58,420 nucleotides of DNA from Alphaproteobacteria bacterium (lineage in GTDB: Bacteria > Pseudomonadota > Alphaproteobacteria > Micavibrionales > Micavibrionaceae): NCBI GenBank assembly GCA_023140215.1, contig JAGLMC010000036.1, positions 1-58,420 on the forward strand, given 5' to 3'. The stretch's first letter is position 1. Each line of letters starts with the position of its first letter. The position numbers and the translations under genes were made by a program. Below the pieces are notes generated by a model that was given only the letters and a program-made list of their open reading frames with translations, made no database searches and had not been told where the DNA came from. Positions 17,435 to 26,581 of this stretch are shown here, one piece after another.

Positions 17435-18391
17435 ATGAACAAACCACTTGTTGCACTCCTTGGTATTTTAGCTGTTGGCTTGATTGCTGTATCGCAAGCT
17501 TTTTTTATTGTTGATCAACGTGAACAAGCTATTGTTTTGCAACTTGGTCAGCCTAAAGGAGAGTTACGCAAACCAGGTATTCATATAAAAATTCCGATTA
17601 TGCAGGAAGTACGTTTTTTTGATAGTCGCATACTATCGGTTGATCCTAAGCCGGAACAAGTTGTAATTTCCAGTTCGTTTATAGATAAACAAAAAAACGA
17701 TGAAATTAATAAAAAATCACAATCAAAAACAGATCAAGAACAAGCAACAACGGTAATTGAAGATATTAGCGGTGAACCTATTATCGTTGATACTTTTGCA
17801 CGATATAAAATTATAGATCCACTGCAATTCATGAAAACATTAAGAACGATAGGTGGTGCAAATTTACGACTGAGCACAATTCTGAATGATGCCACTAGAG
17901 CTGTTTTAGGCCAAACAACATTAAAGGAACTTTTATCTAAAGAACGAGATTCAGTGATGATTGAAATTCGTGGTCGTGTAAATAATGCAATCATTAAAGA
18001 TAAGTTGGGTATTAAGATTATAGATGTTCGTATTGTTAGGGCAGATCTTACGGCTGATTTGCGTACATCAACAGTGCGCCGTATGATTTCAGAGTTAAAA
18101 GAACGAGCCACAAAAACAAGAGCTAATGGAGAGCAACAAGCCTTGGAAATACGCTCCAAAGCAGAAAAAGAACGTACTATTATTATAGCTGAAGCACAAC
18201 GTGATTCTGAAATTAGAAGAGGTAAGGGCGATGAAGAATCCATAAAGATTTATGCTAAAGCTTTTAACAAAGACAAAGAATTCTATTCTTTTATTCGCTC
18301 AATGGAAGCTTATAAAAATGCATTGGCTAATCATGAAACGCGTTTGATTCTTTCACCTGATAGTAAATTTTTCCGTTATTTTAAAGATTAA
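17435..18391 (+). CDS. hflC: FtsH protease modulator HflC
   Basis: The 318-residue partner of HflK has an N-terminal membrane helix (about 5-25), the SPFH motif FFIVDQREQAIVLQLGQP, and a C-terminal helical region with ERTIIIAEAQRDSEIRRGKGDEESIKIYAKAF, typical of HflC. An insertion of about 35 polar residues (around 85-115, Lys/Gln/Asp-rich) interrupts the SPFH domain; similar loops occur in other alphaproteobacterial HflC. AAGGATCAGGA provides the ribosome-binding site 18 nt after hflK. Confidence 0.95.
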   Translation: MNKPLVALLGILAVGLIAVSQAFFIVDQREQAIVLQLGQPKGELRKPGIHIKIPIMQEVRFFDSRILSVDPKPEQVVISSSFIDKQKNDEINKKSQSKTDQEQATTVIEDISGEPIIVDTFARYKIIDPLQFMKTLRTIGGANLRLSTILNDATRAVLGQTTLKELLSKERDSVMIEIRGRVNNAIIKDKLGIKIIDVRIVRADLTADLRTSTVRRMISELKERATKTRANGEQQALEIRSKAEKERTIIIAEAQRDSEIRRGKGDEESIKIYAKAFNKDKEFYSFIRSMEAYKNALANHETRLILSPDSKFFRYFKD

Positions 18392-18429
18392 ATGTAATTA
18401 TTTGATTTTATATTTAGGATAATAAGAAA

Positions 18430-18630
18430 ATGGATAGCTTTTCCAGCTATATTTTAACAGCATTTGCCCTTGTCTTTGTTATAGAAGGGTTAATTTATGC
18501 TATATTCCCTGAAGCTATGCAGCGAATGATTAGAATGGCGCTTGAAATGACACCAGATCAATTACGAACATTCGGCTTTTTTATGGCTTTGGCAGGGGCT
18601 ACCTTTATCTGGTTTATTCAATATTTATAG
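18430..18630 (+). CDS. DUF2065 small membrane protein
   Basis: The 66-residue protein has two hydrophobic helices (about 6-25 and 47-64) separated by PEAMQRMIRMALEMTPDQLRTFGFF, the DUF2065 signature. This family nearly always sits behind hflC and ahead of a DegP-type protease in proteobacteria, as here. Its role is unknown; the context points to membrane protein quality control with FtsH. Confidence 0.9.
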   Translation: MDSFSSYILTAFALVFVIEGLIYAIFPEAMQRMIRMALEMTPDQLRTFGFFMALAGATFIWFIQYL

Positions 18631-18744
18631 AAATGTGGTTGTTTAGCTGTTTGCTTATTATATCCCCATTGACCGTTCAAAACATTAAGCTTAGTTTATA
18701 TCCATAGATCATCTATATAAAATTATAAAAAAGGACATAAGAGT

Positions 18745-20202
18745 ATGCGTGTTATATTGATTGCTACTTTTCTAGCTTTTTCTTTGGCTTTTTTACCTAT
18801 CATGCTTACATATGATGCGCATGCGAAAGCTATAACATCAAGCTTTGCAGATCTTGCTGAAAGGCTATTACCGTCTGTAGTCAATATTTCATCAACACAA
18901 AAAATTGAATTACTGGAAGATTTTTCAGAAATTCCTGATTTTCCGGAAGGTTCTCCATTTGAAGATTTCTTTGAACAATTTATGGAGCGTCGTGGAGGCA
19001 ATCTGCCGGCTATTCCACAAGCTTCTCTTGGTTCAGGTTTTATTATTAATGCTGAAAAAGGCTATATAATAACAAACAATCATGTTGTAAGAGACGCTGA
19101 TGAAGTGCGCGTAACTTTTCATGATGATGATACTATTGAAGCAGAAGTTATAGGGCGTGATGAAAAAACAGATATTGCTGTTCTTAAAGTTAAGACTGAT
19201 AAAAAACTTACTGCTGTGACTTTTGGTGATAGTGATGTTTTGCGTGTTGGTGACTGGATTGTTGCTATCGGCAATCCATTTGGATTAGGTGGAACAGTAA
19301 CAGCAGGCATTATTTCTGCTCGTAAACGCAATATTAATTCGGGGCCGTATGATGATTATCTCCAGACTGATGCATCTATTAACCGTGGAAATTCCGGCGG
19401 GCCAATGTTTAATTTGAATGGAGAAGTAATCGGTATTAATACCGCTATCTTTAGTCCATCGGGGGGATCTGTCGGCATTGGTTTTGCTATTCCTTCTAAT
19501 TTGGCTTCTCCAGTTATTAAGCAAATTATTGAATTTGGCCATACGCGCAGAGGATGGCTTGGTGTGCGTATACAAAGTGTTACAGAAGAAATAGCTGAAA
19601 GCCTTGGTTTAAAAAAAGCTCAAGGTGCTTTGGTTGCTAGTGTAACAAAAGATGGTCCTGCTAAAAAAGCCGGCATTAAAGCTGGTGACATTATTATAAA
19701 ATTTAATGGTGAAGAGGTTAATAAAATGCGCAGTTTGCCAAGGCTTGTTGCTGAAACACCAATTGAGTCAAAGGTTGAAGTGTTACTCTGGCGCAATGGT
19801 AAGGAAAAGAAAATTAAGGTTAGTATTGGAGAGCTGGAAAAAGCTGAAGAAAGTGGATTGCTAGCCGGTAAAATAAAAAATATAGATACAGGCGTTAAAA
19901 TTGAAATGGTTGGAATGACTGTTAAGAAAATGACAATGTCTTTACGTAAGCAATATGATATTGATCAAAGCGTTGATGGACTTGTTATTGATGATGTTGC
20001 TCATCTTTCGGAAGCTGCAAAGAAAGGATTGATGGAAGGTGATGTTATTATCGAGATTAACCAACAGGCTATAACAAAGCCTGAAGAAGCTCTTGAGATT
20101 ATTGAAAACGCACAAAATAATGATCATAATACTGTTTTATTATTAATAAATCATAGAGACGAAGTTCGTTTTATTGCGTTAAAATTAGATAAAAAGAAAT
20201 AA
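18745..20202 (+). CDS. degP: Periplasmic serine endoprotease DegP/DegQ-like
   Basis: The 485-residue HtrA-family protein has a signal peptide (hydrophobic residues 3-22, probable cut after DAHA), a trypsin-like domain with catalytic His113 (TNNHVV), Asp143 (TDIAVLK) and Ser217 (GNSGGP), and two PDZ domains (about 275-365 and 385-480). It degrades or refolds misfolded periplasmic proteins. AAGGAC precedes the ATG. It closes the hflK-hflC-DUF2065-degP group; the 114-nt gap before it may hold its own promoter (TTGACC at about 18670). DegP and DegQ cannot be told apart safely here. Confidence 0.94.
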   Translation: MRVILIATFLAFSLAFLPIMLTYDAHAKAITSSFADLAERLLPSVVNISSTQKIELLEDFSEIPDFPEGSPFEDFFEQFMERRGGNLPAIPQASLGSGFIINAEKGYIITNNHVVRDADEVRVTFHDDDTIEAEVIGRDEKTDIAVLKVKTDKKLTAVTFGDSDVLRVGDWIVAIGNPFGLGGTVTAGIISARKRNINSGPYDDYLQTDASINRGNSGGPMFNLNGEVIGINTAIFSPSGGSVGIGFAIPSNLASPVIKQIIEFGHTRRGWLGVRIQSVTEEIAESLGLKKAQGALVASVTKDGPAKKAGIKAGDIIIKFNGEEVNKMRSLPRLVAETPIESKVEVLLWRNGKEKKIKVSIGELEKAEESGLLAGKIKNIDTGVKIEMVGMTVKKMTMSLRKQYDIDQSVDGLVIDDVAHLSEAAKKGLMEGDVIIEINQQAITKPEEALEIIENAQNNDHNTVLLLINHRDEVRFIALKLDKKK

Positions 20203-20204
20203 CA

Positions 20205-20723
20205 ATGTTCCAAACAAAACGCTTAACCCTTTCTATCATAACAGAGAATGACAAAGAACATGTATTTGAAACATTAAATAATGAGCATACGGCAAATATT
20301 ATCCGTTTCTTTACATGGCCAATGACACAAGATCAAGCTATTCTCTGGTGCAATAAAGCTAAAATTGGCATTAATAATAAAACGGAATATTTTTTTATTG
20401 CAAAAAAGAAAGATAAGCCTGTTGGTTGCTTTGGTATCCATATTGATCAAGAAAATAAACACCGAGCAGAAATTGGATATTGGGTATCACAAAATCAACA
20501 AAACAAAGGATTTGCCACAGAAATGCTTCAAGGTGGAATTAACTTTGGTCAAACAAACCTTAATTTAAAAGAATTTTATGCAACAATAGCTCAAAATAAT
20601 GAAGCATCTGAACATATTTTACTTAAATGTGGTTTTATATATAAAGGAGATACGGAAGTTATTACTGTCGATAAAAAACAGCGTTCTTCAAAAATATTTA
20701 TCAAGGATACAGACCGTCACTAA
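20205..20723 (+). CDS. GNAT acetyltransferase, RimJ/RimL-like
   Basis: The 172-residue protein begins QTKRLTLSIITENDKEHVFE, the RimJ/RimL-type N-terminus, and contains the acetyl-CoA-binding region EIGYWVSQNQQNKGFATEML (motif A, Q/RxxGxA form) and a NEASEHILLKCGF motif B. Such enzymes acetylate N-terminal amino groups or small molecules; the substrate is unknown. It starts 2 nt after the degP stop and so is translationally linked to it, which is not the usual partner in this position. Confidence 0.85.
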   Translation: MFQTKRLTLSIITENDKEHVFETLNNEHTANIIRFFTWPMTQDQAILWCNKAKIGINNKTEYFFIAKKKDKPVGCFGIHIDQENKHRAEIGYWVSQNQQNKGFATEMLQGGINFGQTNLNLKEFYATIAQNNEASEHILLKCGFIYKGDTEVITVDKKQRSSKIFIKDTDRH

Positions 20724-20769
20724 ACAAAGTTAACTATCTGATAATAATGTATAAATAGCAAGCAATATG

Positions 20770-20799
20770 TATACAGTTTAAAACAGTAATAACTATAAT
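20770..20799 (+). promoter_or_regulatory. Sigma-70-like promoter for the SNase-like gene
   Basis: TATACA at 20770-20775 and a perfect TATAAT at 20794-20799 are 18 nt apart, 52 nt upstream of the start codon at 20852. Confidence 0.5.
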
Positions 20800-20851
20800 G
20801 TGTTTTTATTAAATATTAAAATATAGATTCAGAAAAATTTAATGCTAAACT

Positions 20852-21970
20852 ATGATTAACATGAAAAATATTTTTTTTAATACTACAAAAACATTGCTTT
20901 ACAGCAAAAAAGTTATAGTAACATTAGCTGTTGTTTTGCTATGTATTTTAATACCGCTTCAATCTCAAGCACAAAAGATTACTAATAAAAATATACAGCC
21001 TCAAATATTTGAAATTAAAGTACATGCTGCAGATGCAATAACGCTAATAGCAGAACAAACACAAATTACATTATGGGGAATTCAAGCTGTAGAAGGGCAA
21101 TCAGCTTCATTTAATTTAAAAGTACGTACAACTCTGGAAAATATTCTTTCTGGAAAAAAGATTCAATGTGAACTTAAAAAGAAAACGGCTACAACTATAT
21201 ATGCACAATGCGTAAATACAAAAGATATAGATCTTGGATTATTTATGATTCAACAGGGTTATGTTTCTGTAGATCGTAGTGTTATTTATGGCACTGTTTT
21301 TGAAGAAGTGTATATACATGCTGAAATGGAAGCGCAGAATCGTGGAGTTGGCGTTTGGGCAGAAGAATCAAAAGAAGGAAATAATTCAAATACCAACAGC
21401 ACTTTAATGTTAGTATTTGGCTTCATATTATTTCTTTGTATTATTGCAGCATTTATATTACTCAGCATTATTATTATGCGCGGATTTCAAAAAGTTATAG
21501 ATGCACAAAATGATAATATTAGAATGATGGGCAAGGAGCGCGAACTACGCGATAAAGAGCGCGAAATTGTTGCTGTAATGCTTGATTCTGAACTTAAAGT
21601 AAATAAATCTAAAATAGAAGCGTTTCTGGTTGTTTATGAGGAAATGCTAAAAGCATTAAAAGATTCTAACAGAGAACAAAAATTTAAAAAATCTGGAGAT
21701 ATAATACAAAAACAACCTGCTCTTGAACGTTCTGTTTTTGAACGCAATACAGATAAGCTGGATGTATTAGGTTTAGAACTTTCAAGTAATGTAATTCACT
21801 TTTATGCGCGAATTAAAAGTAAACCGGAATATGAAACTTTAGAGCCGGATATGTCACCTGAAGAAGCTATAAAGCTTGTTGAAAATGTTTTATCGCGTGC
21901 TCGACAACTTAATAAACTAGCCGATCATTTAATTGATGAGTTTCGTGATAACGGTATAGGGCAATCATAA
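20852..21970 (+). CDS. Membrane-anchored SNase-like domain protein with cytoplasmic coiled coil
   Basis: The 372-residue protein has an N-terminal signal or anchor (21-39), a staphylococcal-nuclease-like domain (about 50-170; ITLWGIQAVEGQ, LENILSGKKIQCELKKK, DLGLFMIQQGYVSVDRS, AEMEAQNRGVGVW), a strong membrane helix (184-209), a charged helix with coiled-coil character (217-270) and a helical C-terminal region. Known SNases use Asp, Arg and Glu in the pattern DGDT..L.GIDAPE and DRYGR; here the equivalent positions read ADAITLI, VEGQ and TTIYAQC, so nuclease activity is doubtful. The SNase-like part should be periplasmic and the C-terminus cytoplasmic. An alternative start is the ATG at 20861. 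Confidence 0.75.
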   Translation: MINMKNIFFNTTKTLLYSKKVIVTLAVVLLCILIPLQSQAQKITNKNIQPQIFEIKVHAADAITLIAEQTQITLWGIQAVEGQSASFNLKVRTTLENILSGKKIQCELKKKTATTIYAQCVNTKDIDLGLFMIQQGYVSVDRSVIYGTVFEEVYIHAEMEAQNRGVGVWAEESKEGNNSNTNSTLMLVFGFILFLCIIAAFILLSIIIMRGFQKVIDAQNDNIRMMGKERELRDKEREIVAVMLDSELKVNKSKIEAFLVVYEEMLKALKDSNREQKFKKSGDIIQKQPALERSVFERNTDKLDVLGLELSSNVIHFYARIKSKPEYETLEPDMSPEEAIKLVENVLSRARQLNKLADHLIDEFRDNGIGQS

Positions 21971-21991
21971 ATCTATAATTATTTGGCTATG

Positions 21992-23425
21992 TCAAAATAA
22001 ACTAATTTGATTATCATCTGTTTTATTCTTTTTAATTTTAATTTTTTTTGGTTTTTTTAAATTTAAAGAAGAAGCTTTTTTACCAAAAACAGCATCAACA
22101 TATTGATTATGCTTAAAACGAATTTTTATATGACTACCGGAAACAGCTTGTCCAGCTTCAGTAATTAGCGTGTTATCACTAGATTGTATAACAGTAAAAC
22201 CACGTTTTAAAATATTCTCAAAAGAATAAGCTTCCAGCATATTTCCAATATGAGAGAGTTTTTGTTTACGATCTTTTGTAATCTTTATAGTTAAATTTGA
22301 GAGTTGTTCTGCCCAACGTGCCAAAGTTTTTTGTGCATCAAGTAATTGATCTCGCGGTGTATGCAAACGTGCTCCGACTTCAATTATATTTTTTTGTTTC
22401 CTAGAAATATAATGCTTAAAAACCCCTGTAATTTTATCGCCAAGATGGTCAAGTTTTTGCACATGAATTTCTAGTAATTTTAAAGGATCTATAAGTTTAC
22501 CGCTTTGAGCTTCAAGCTTATATTTTGTTTCTAGGAGCATACGATTCATTCCACTCAGTAAACGAGTTTCATCATCAAGAATTTGCGCGATAAGATTCGA
22601 ACGCATAGGAACGGCCATTTCTGCTGCGCCTGTTGGTGTAGGTGCGCGTAAATCAGCAGCATAATCAATGAGTGTTGTATCCGTCTCGTGACCGATAGCG
22701 GAAATAATAGGAATTATAGAATTTGCAACGGCTCGAATGACAATTTCTTCATTAAACGGCATAAGATCTTCAAGAGAACCGCCACCACGAGCAATAATAA
22801 GGAGATCTGGTTTTGGTTGATTATGATTGTGAAGTGTCTGAAAACCATTAATAGCCGCAGCAATTTGTTCTGCTGCACTTTCTCCCTGCACAAGAACAGG
22901 CCAAACGAGTACATGTCTGGGAAAACGATCTTGCAAACGATGAAGAATATCACGAATAACAGCTCCAGTCGGAGAAGTAACAACGCCAATGGTTTGAGGT
23001 AAAAAAGGAATATCTTTCTTGCATTTAAGATCAAATAATCCTTCGGCAGCAAGCTTTTTTTTGCGCTCTTCCAGCATTTTTAAAAGAGCACCTTCACCGG
23101 CAAGCTCTATAGATTCAATAATAAGCTGATAATTTGAACGTTGTGGATAAGTTGAAATACGTCCTATACAAATAACTTCCAGACCTTCTTCTGGGCGAAT
23201 ATTTAATTTTGATAGAACACCCTTCCAGCATACAGCATCAATAACAGCATTTTCATCTTTAAGACTGGAATACATGTGGCCGGAACTAGCAATTGATACA
23301 CGGCTAAGTTCCCCGCGTACACGCACACGCTCATAATTTTCCTCAAGTGTTTTTTTAAGAGAAAAGGCAAGTTCACTAACAGAAAACTCAGGGATATTTG
23401 ATTTTGAAGACTCTGACTCTGACAT
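21992..23425 (-). CDS. xseA: Exodeoxyribonuclease VII large subunit XseA
   Basis: XseA with XseB forms exonuclease VII, which degrades single-stranded DNA. The ATG at 23425 (MSESESSKSNIPEFSV) gives 477 residues; the frame extends to a TTG at 23461. The OB-fold (about 15-110, FSVSELAFSLKKTLE..VRVRGELS), the catalytic-domain motifs TSPTGAVIRDIL, ARGGGSLEDLMPFNEE and SAIGHETDTTLIDYAADLRAPTP, the long helical region and the C-terminal GFTVIQ segment are present. No xseB is visible in the window. The C-terminus is Lys-rich. Confidence 0.96.
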   Translation of the reverse strand: MSESESSKSNIPEFSVSELAFSLKKTLEENYERVRVRGELSRVSIASSGHMYSSLKDENAVIDAVCWKGVLSKLNIRPEEGLEVICIGRISTYPQRSNYQLIIESIELAGEGALLKMLEERKKKLAAEGLFDLKCKKDIPFLPQTIGVVTSPTGAVIRDILHRLQDRFPRHVLVWPVLVQGESAAEQIAAAINGFQTLHNHNQPKPDLLIIARGGGSLEDLMPFNEEIVIRAVANSIIPIISAIGHETDTTLIDYAADLRAPTPTGAAEMAVPMRSNLIAQILDDETRLLSGMNRMLLETKYKLEAQSGKLIDPLKLLEIHVQKLDHLGDKITGVFKHYISRKQKNIIEVGARLHTPRDQLLDAQKTLARWAEQLSNLTIKITKDRKQKLSHIGNMLEAYSFENILKRGFTVIQSSDNTLITEAGQAVSGSHIKIRFKHNQYVDAVFGKKASSLNLKKPKKIKIKKNKTDDNQISLF

Positions 23426-23528
23426 AAAAAGATGATATGATTGTTCAGATGTAAATAACAACCTATTAAAAATTTATGAGATAATTTTTAAAGTCGTAAT
23501 AGTAACTTTGAATAAAGGAGAGCAAAAA

Positions 23529-24821
23529 ATGAAGGTTTTACTAATAGGCTCTGGTGGTCGGGAACACGCATTAGCCTTAGCAATTTCAGAATCAAAACAT
23601 TGCAGCTCTTTATATTGCGCACCGGGTAATGTGGGTATTGAAAGCTGTAGTGAATTGGTCGATATTGAAGTAGAAGATATTGAAAACATTGTAAAATTTG
23701 CTAAGGACAAAGTTATTGATTTAGTCGTTATAGGGCCGGAAGTTCCTTTGGTTTTAGGGTTGGCTGATAAATTACAAGAAGCTGGAATTGATGTATTTGG
23801 CCCTTCAAAATTAGCTGCAAGGCTTGAAGGTTCTAAAGGCTTCACTAAAGATTTATGTAAAAAATATAATATTCCAACGGCTGCTTACGGGCGATTTACT
23901 GATATTAAACAAGCTAAAGCGTTTATTGAAAAACAAAATGTACCAATTGTTATAAAAGCCGATGGGCTAGCAGCCGGTAAAGGCGTTATTATCGCAGAAG
24001 ATATCAATTCAGCAATAGTTGCGGCAGAGGATATGTTATCTGGTAATTCATTTGGTAAGGCAGGTGCGGAAATTATAGTTGAAGAATTTATGGAAGGTGC
24101 TGAGCTTAGCTATTTTGCATTAACGGATGGTAAAACTATTTTACCATTTATGTCAGCTCAAGATCACAAGCGTGTTGGTGAAGGAGATACAGGTTTAAAT
24201 ACAGGCGGTATGGGAGCATATAGTCCGGCATATATGATGACTCCTGAGCTTGAGAAAAAAATTCTTACTCGAATTATTGAGCCAACTGTTTCTGCTATGC
24301 AGAAAGAAGGATGTCCGTTTACAGGTGTTTTATATGCCGGATTGATTCTTGTTGATGGTGAGCCAAAACTTATAGAATACAATGCGCGCTTTGGTGATCC
24401 TGAGTGTCAACCGTTAATGATGCGTTTACAATCAGACATGCTGGAAATTTTATATGCAACAGCGCAAGGAAGACTTGACGAAATCAGAGATTTAGTTAAA
24501 TGGAGCGATGATCCGGCAATGTGTGTTGTGATGGCAGCAAAAGGATATCCTGAATCATATAAGAAAAATACATTAATTAATGGACTGGAAAGAACAGCAG
24601 ATATTCAAGATTTAGTTATATTTCATGCAGGAACAGCCAAAAATGAATCCGGTCAGTTAGTAAACATTGGCGGACGTGTTTTAGGTGTAACGGCTAAGGG
24701 GGAAAATTTATTAGAAGCCAAAAATAAAGTATATCGCGCGATTGATATAATTGACTGGCCGGATGGATTTTGTCGTCGAGATATTGGTTGGCAAGCACTT
24801 ACAAAAAGTAGAACTTCTTAG
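23529..24821 (+). CDS. purD: Phosphoribosylamine-glycine ligase PurD
   Basis: PurD joins phosphoribosylamine and glycine in step two of purine synthesis. The ATG at 23529 sits behind a good ribosome-binding site (AAAGGAG) and gives 430 residues, the normal length. The N-terminal MKVLLIGSGGREHALA, the ATP-grasp motifs IKADGLAAGKGVIIA, VEEFMEGAELSYFALTDG, TGGMGAYSPAY and the metal-binding YNARFGDPECQ are all present. It diverges from xseA, a common pairing in proteobacteria. Confidence 0.97.
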   Translation: MKVLLIGSGGREHALALAISESKHCSSLYCAPGNVGIESCSELVDIEVEDIENIVKFAKDKVIDLVVIGPEVPLVLGLADKLQEAGIDVFGPSKLAARLEGSKGFTKDLCKKYNIPTAAYGRFTDIKQAKAFIEKQNVPIVIKADGLAAGKGVIIAEDINSAIVAAEDMLSGNSFGKAGAEIIVEEFMEGAELSYFALTDGKTILPFMSAQDHKRVGEGDTGLNTGGMGAYSPAYMMTPELEKKILTRIIEPTVSAMQKEGCPFTGVLYAGLILVDGEPKLIEYNARFGDPECQPLMMRLQSDMLEILYATAQGRLDEIRDLVKWSDDPAMCVVMAAKGYPESYKKNTLINGLERTADIQDLVIFHAGTAKNESGQLVNIGGRVLGVTAKGENLLEAKNKVYRAIDIIDWPDGFCRRDIGWQALTKSRTS

Positions 24822-24823
24822 AT

Positions 24824-25279
24824 TCATCTTTTGTTTTTAAAGAAATCTTTGAGAATTTGACCGCATTCATCTGCAAGAATCCCGTTAGTTACCTTAGGTT
24901 TATGGTGACATGTAGGCTGTTCATAAAATTTAGCTCCATAAAAAACACCGCCTCCTTTAGCATCTTCAGCGCCAATAATAAGCCGATTTATACGAGCAAA
25001 ACTAATAGCCGCAGCGCACATAGCACAAGGCTCTAAGGTGACATAAAGGTCATAATCCATAAGGCGCTGAGATTTTAATTTTTCACATAAGGCACGAATA
25101 GCAACAATCTCAGCATGTGCTGTAGGATCGGACAGTTCAATTGTACGATTTCCAGCATGTGCAACTATTTCTCCGGTTTTACTATGTGCAATTATAGCAC
25201 CAATAGGAACTTCATCATGTTTAAATGCTTTTTTTGCCTCTTTCAAAGCCAGCTTCATATATGTAAGGTCATTATCCAT
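24824..25279 (-). CDS. tadA: tRNA-specific adenosine deaminase TadA
   Basis: TadA converts A34 to inosine in the anticodon of tRNA-Arg(ACG). The ATG at 25279 gives 151 residues, matching the family; an internal ATG at 25258 (MKLALKEAKKAF) is an alternative. The zinc site is complete: TAHAEIVAIR (His, catalytic Glu) and PCAMCAAAI. GGVFYGAKFYEQPTCHHKP and the NGILADECGQIL tail match TadA. Its start codon overlaps the start codon of the divergent pseudouridine synthase (CATG), a very tight arrangement. Confidence 0.95.
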   Translation of the reverse strand: MDNDLTYMKLALKEAKKAFKHDEVPIGAIIAHSKTGEIVAHAGNRTIELSDPTAHAEIVAIRALCEKLKSQRLMDYDLYVTLEPCAMCAAAISFARINRLIIGAEDAKGGGVFYGAKFYEQPTCHHKPKVTNGILADECGQILKDFFKNKR

Positions 25280-26021
25280 GAATGAAGAAAAGCATAAAGG
25301 CGAGAGAATTGCCAAGAAAATTGCGCGTGCAGGGCTATGTTCCAGACGACAAGCGGAAACGTGGATCGAACAAGGACGTGTAAAGATAAATGGAAACATC
25401 CTTAAAACACCGGCCTGTATAGTTACAAATGAGGATAATATAGAGGTTAATGGAAAGCCATTACCTAGCGCATCAGCAACAAGGCTTTTTATTTATCATA
25501 AACCGGCAGGTCTTGTAACATCACATAAAGATGAACGTGGAAGACCAACAGTATTTGATCGTTTGCCATCAGAATTACCACGCTTGATAAGTGTAGGGCG
25601 ACTTGATCTAAATACTGAGGGACTTTTATTATTAACAAATGATGGAGGATTATCACGTTATTTAGAATTACCATCAACTGGATGGAAGCGACGTTATCGT
25701 GTACGCGTACATGGAAAAGTTAATGAAGAAAAACTTACCAATTTAAAAAGAGGAATTACAGTTGATGGTGTAAATTATAGATCAATTGATGCTAGTTTGG
25801 ATAACGTGCAAGGTACAAATTCATGGCTTACAATTGTTTTACGAGAAGGAAAAAATCGTGAAATTAGGCGAGTTATGGAAGCTTTAAAACTTAAAGTTAA
25901 CAGACTTATTAGAATATCTTACGGGTCGTTTGATCTTGGAAAATTAGAGAAAGGCAATATTCAAGAAATAAAAAATCAGGTAATGAAAGAACAGATTAAA
26001 GGATATTTTAAAGAAAATTAA
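25278..26021 (+). CDS. rluB: RluB/RsuA-family pseudouridine synthase
   Basis: The 247-residue protein has an N-terminal S4 RNA-binding domain (GERIAKKIARAGLCSRRQAETWIEQG) and the catalytic motif GRLDLNTEGLLLLTNDG, where the Asp is the nucleophile, followed by GKNREIRRVMEAL. It should modify 23S rRNA (RluB-like) or 16S rRNA (RsuA-like); the full S4 domain and length favour RluB. The ATG is needed to keep the S4 domain intact. Its stop and the rsmD start overlap (TAATG), a classic pairing of two rRNA modification genes. Confidence 0.88.
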   Translation: MNEEKHKGERIAKKIARAGLCSRRQAETWIEQGRVKINGNILKTPACIVTNEDNIEVNGKPLPSASATRLFIYHKPAGLVTSHKDERGRPTVFDRLPSELPRLISVGRLDLNTEGLLLLTNDGGLSRYLELPSTGWKRRYRVRVHGKVNEEKLTNLKRGITVDGVNYRSIDASLDNVQGTNSWLTIVLREGKNREIRRVMEALKLKVNRLIRISYGSFDLGKLEKGNIQEIKNQVMKEQIKGYFKEN

Positions 26022-26581
26022 TGAGAATTATAGCTGGAAAATTTGGTGGGCGTAAACTCCTTATGCAAAAAGGAAAGGATATTAGACCAACATCGGATAA
26101 AGTGCGCGGGGCAATTTTTAACGCCCTTCAATCCCGTGAAGTTATTGAAGATATGTATGTGCTTGATTGTTTTTGTGGAACAGGAGCATTAGGTTTGGAA
26201 GCTCTATCTCGAGGAGCAAAACATTGTACATTTATAGATAAAAACCGTGCATCTCTTAATCTAGCTGTAAAGAATGCACAAACTTTAAATGTAAAGAATT
26301 CGGAGTTTATTCTTAAAGATATTACAAAACTTGAGTTGCGTCCTGATAATATTTTTCCTGCAAATCTTGTCTTTTTAGATCCTCCATATAAAAAAGACCT
26401 TCTTATTTCCAGTCTTAATGCGTTATATAATCAAAAGTGGCTGGAAAAAGATGCTTTTATTATTGCGGAAGTTGAAAATGAATTTAAAGATTCTATCTTT
26501 ATGCCGTATGAAATTCTGAGTACACGCACGTACGGTGATACAAAAATATTATTTTTATGTTACAAAATCACACCAGAATAA
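26021..26581 (+). CDS. rsmD: 16S rRNA (guanine966-N2)-methyltransferase RsmD
   Basis: The 186-residue class I methyltransferase begins MRIIAGKFGGRKL and contains RPTSDKVRGAIFNAL, the SAM-binding LDCFCGTGALGLEALSRGA and the catalytic LDPPY motif. RsmD methylates G966 of 16S rRNA in the assembled small subunit. It is coupled to the upstream pseudouridine synthase and its 3' end overlaps the convergent uppP by 22 nt. Confidence 0.95.
   Translation: MRIIAGKFGGRKLLMQKGKDIRPTSDKVRGAIFNALQSREVIEDMYVLDCFCGTGALGLEALSRGAKHCTFIDKNRASLNLAVKNAQTLNVKNSEFILKDITKLELRPDNIFPANLVFLDPPYKKDLLISSLNALYNQKWLEKDAFIIAEVENEFKDSIFMPYEILSTRTYGDTKILFLCYKITPE

Noticed and set aside
23142-23150. Perfect DnaA box (TGTGGATAA) as an origin marker
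   Set aside because: It is a single site inside conserved xseA coding sequence; no cluster of boxes or AT-rich unwinding region accompanies it.
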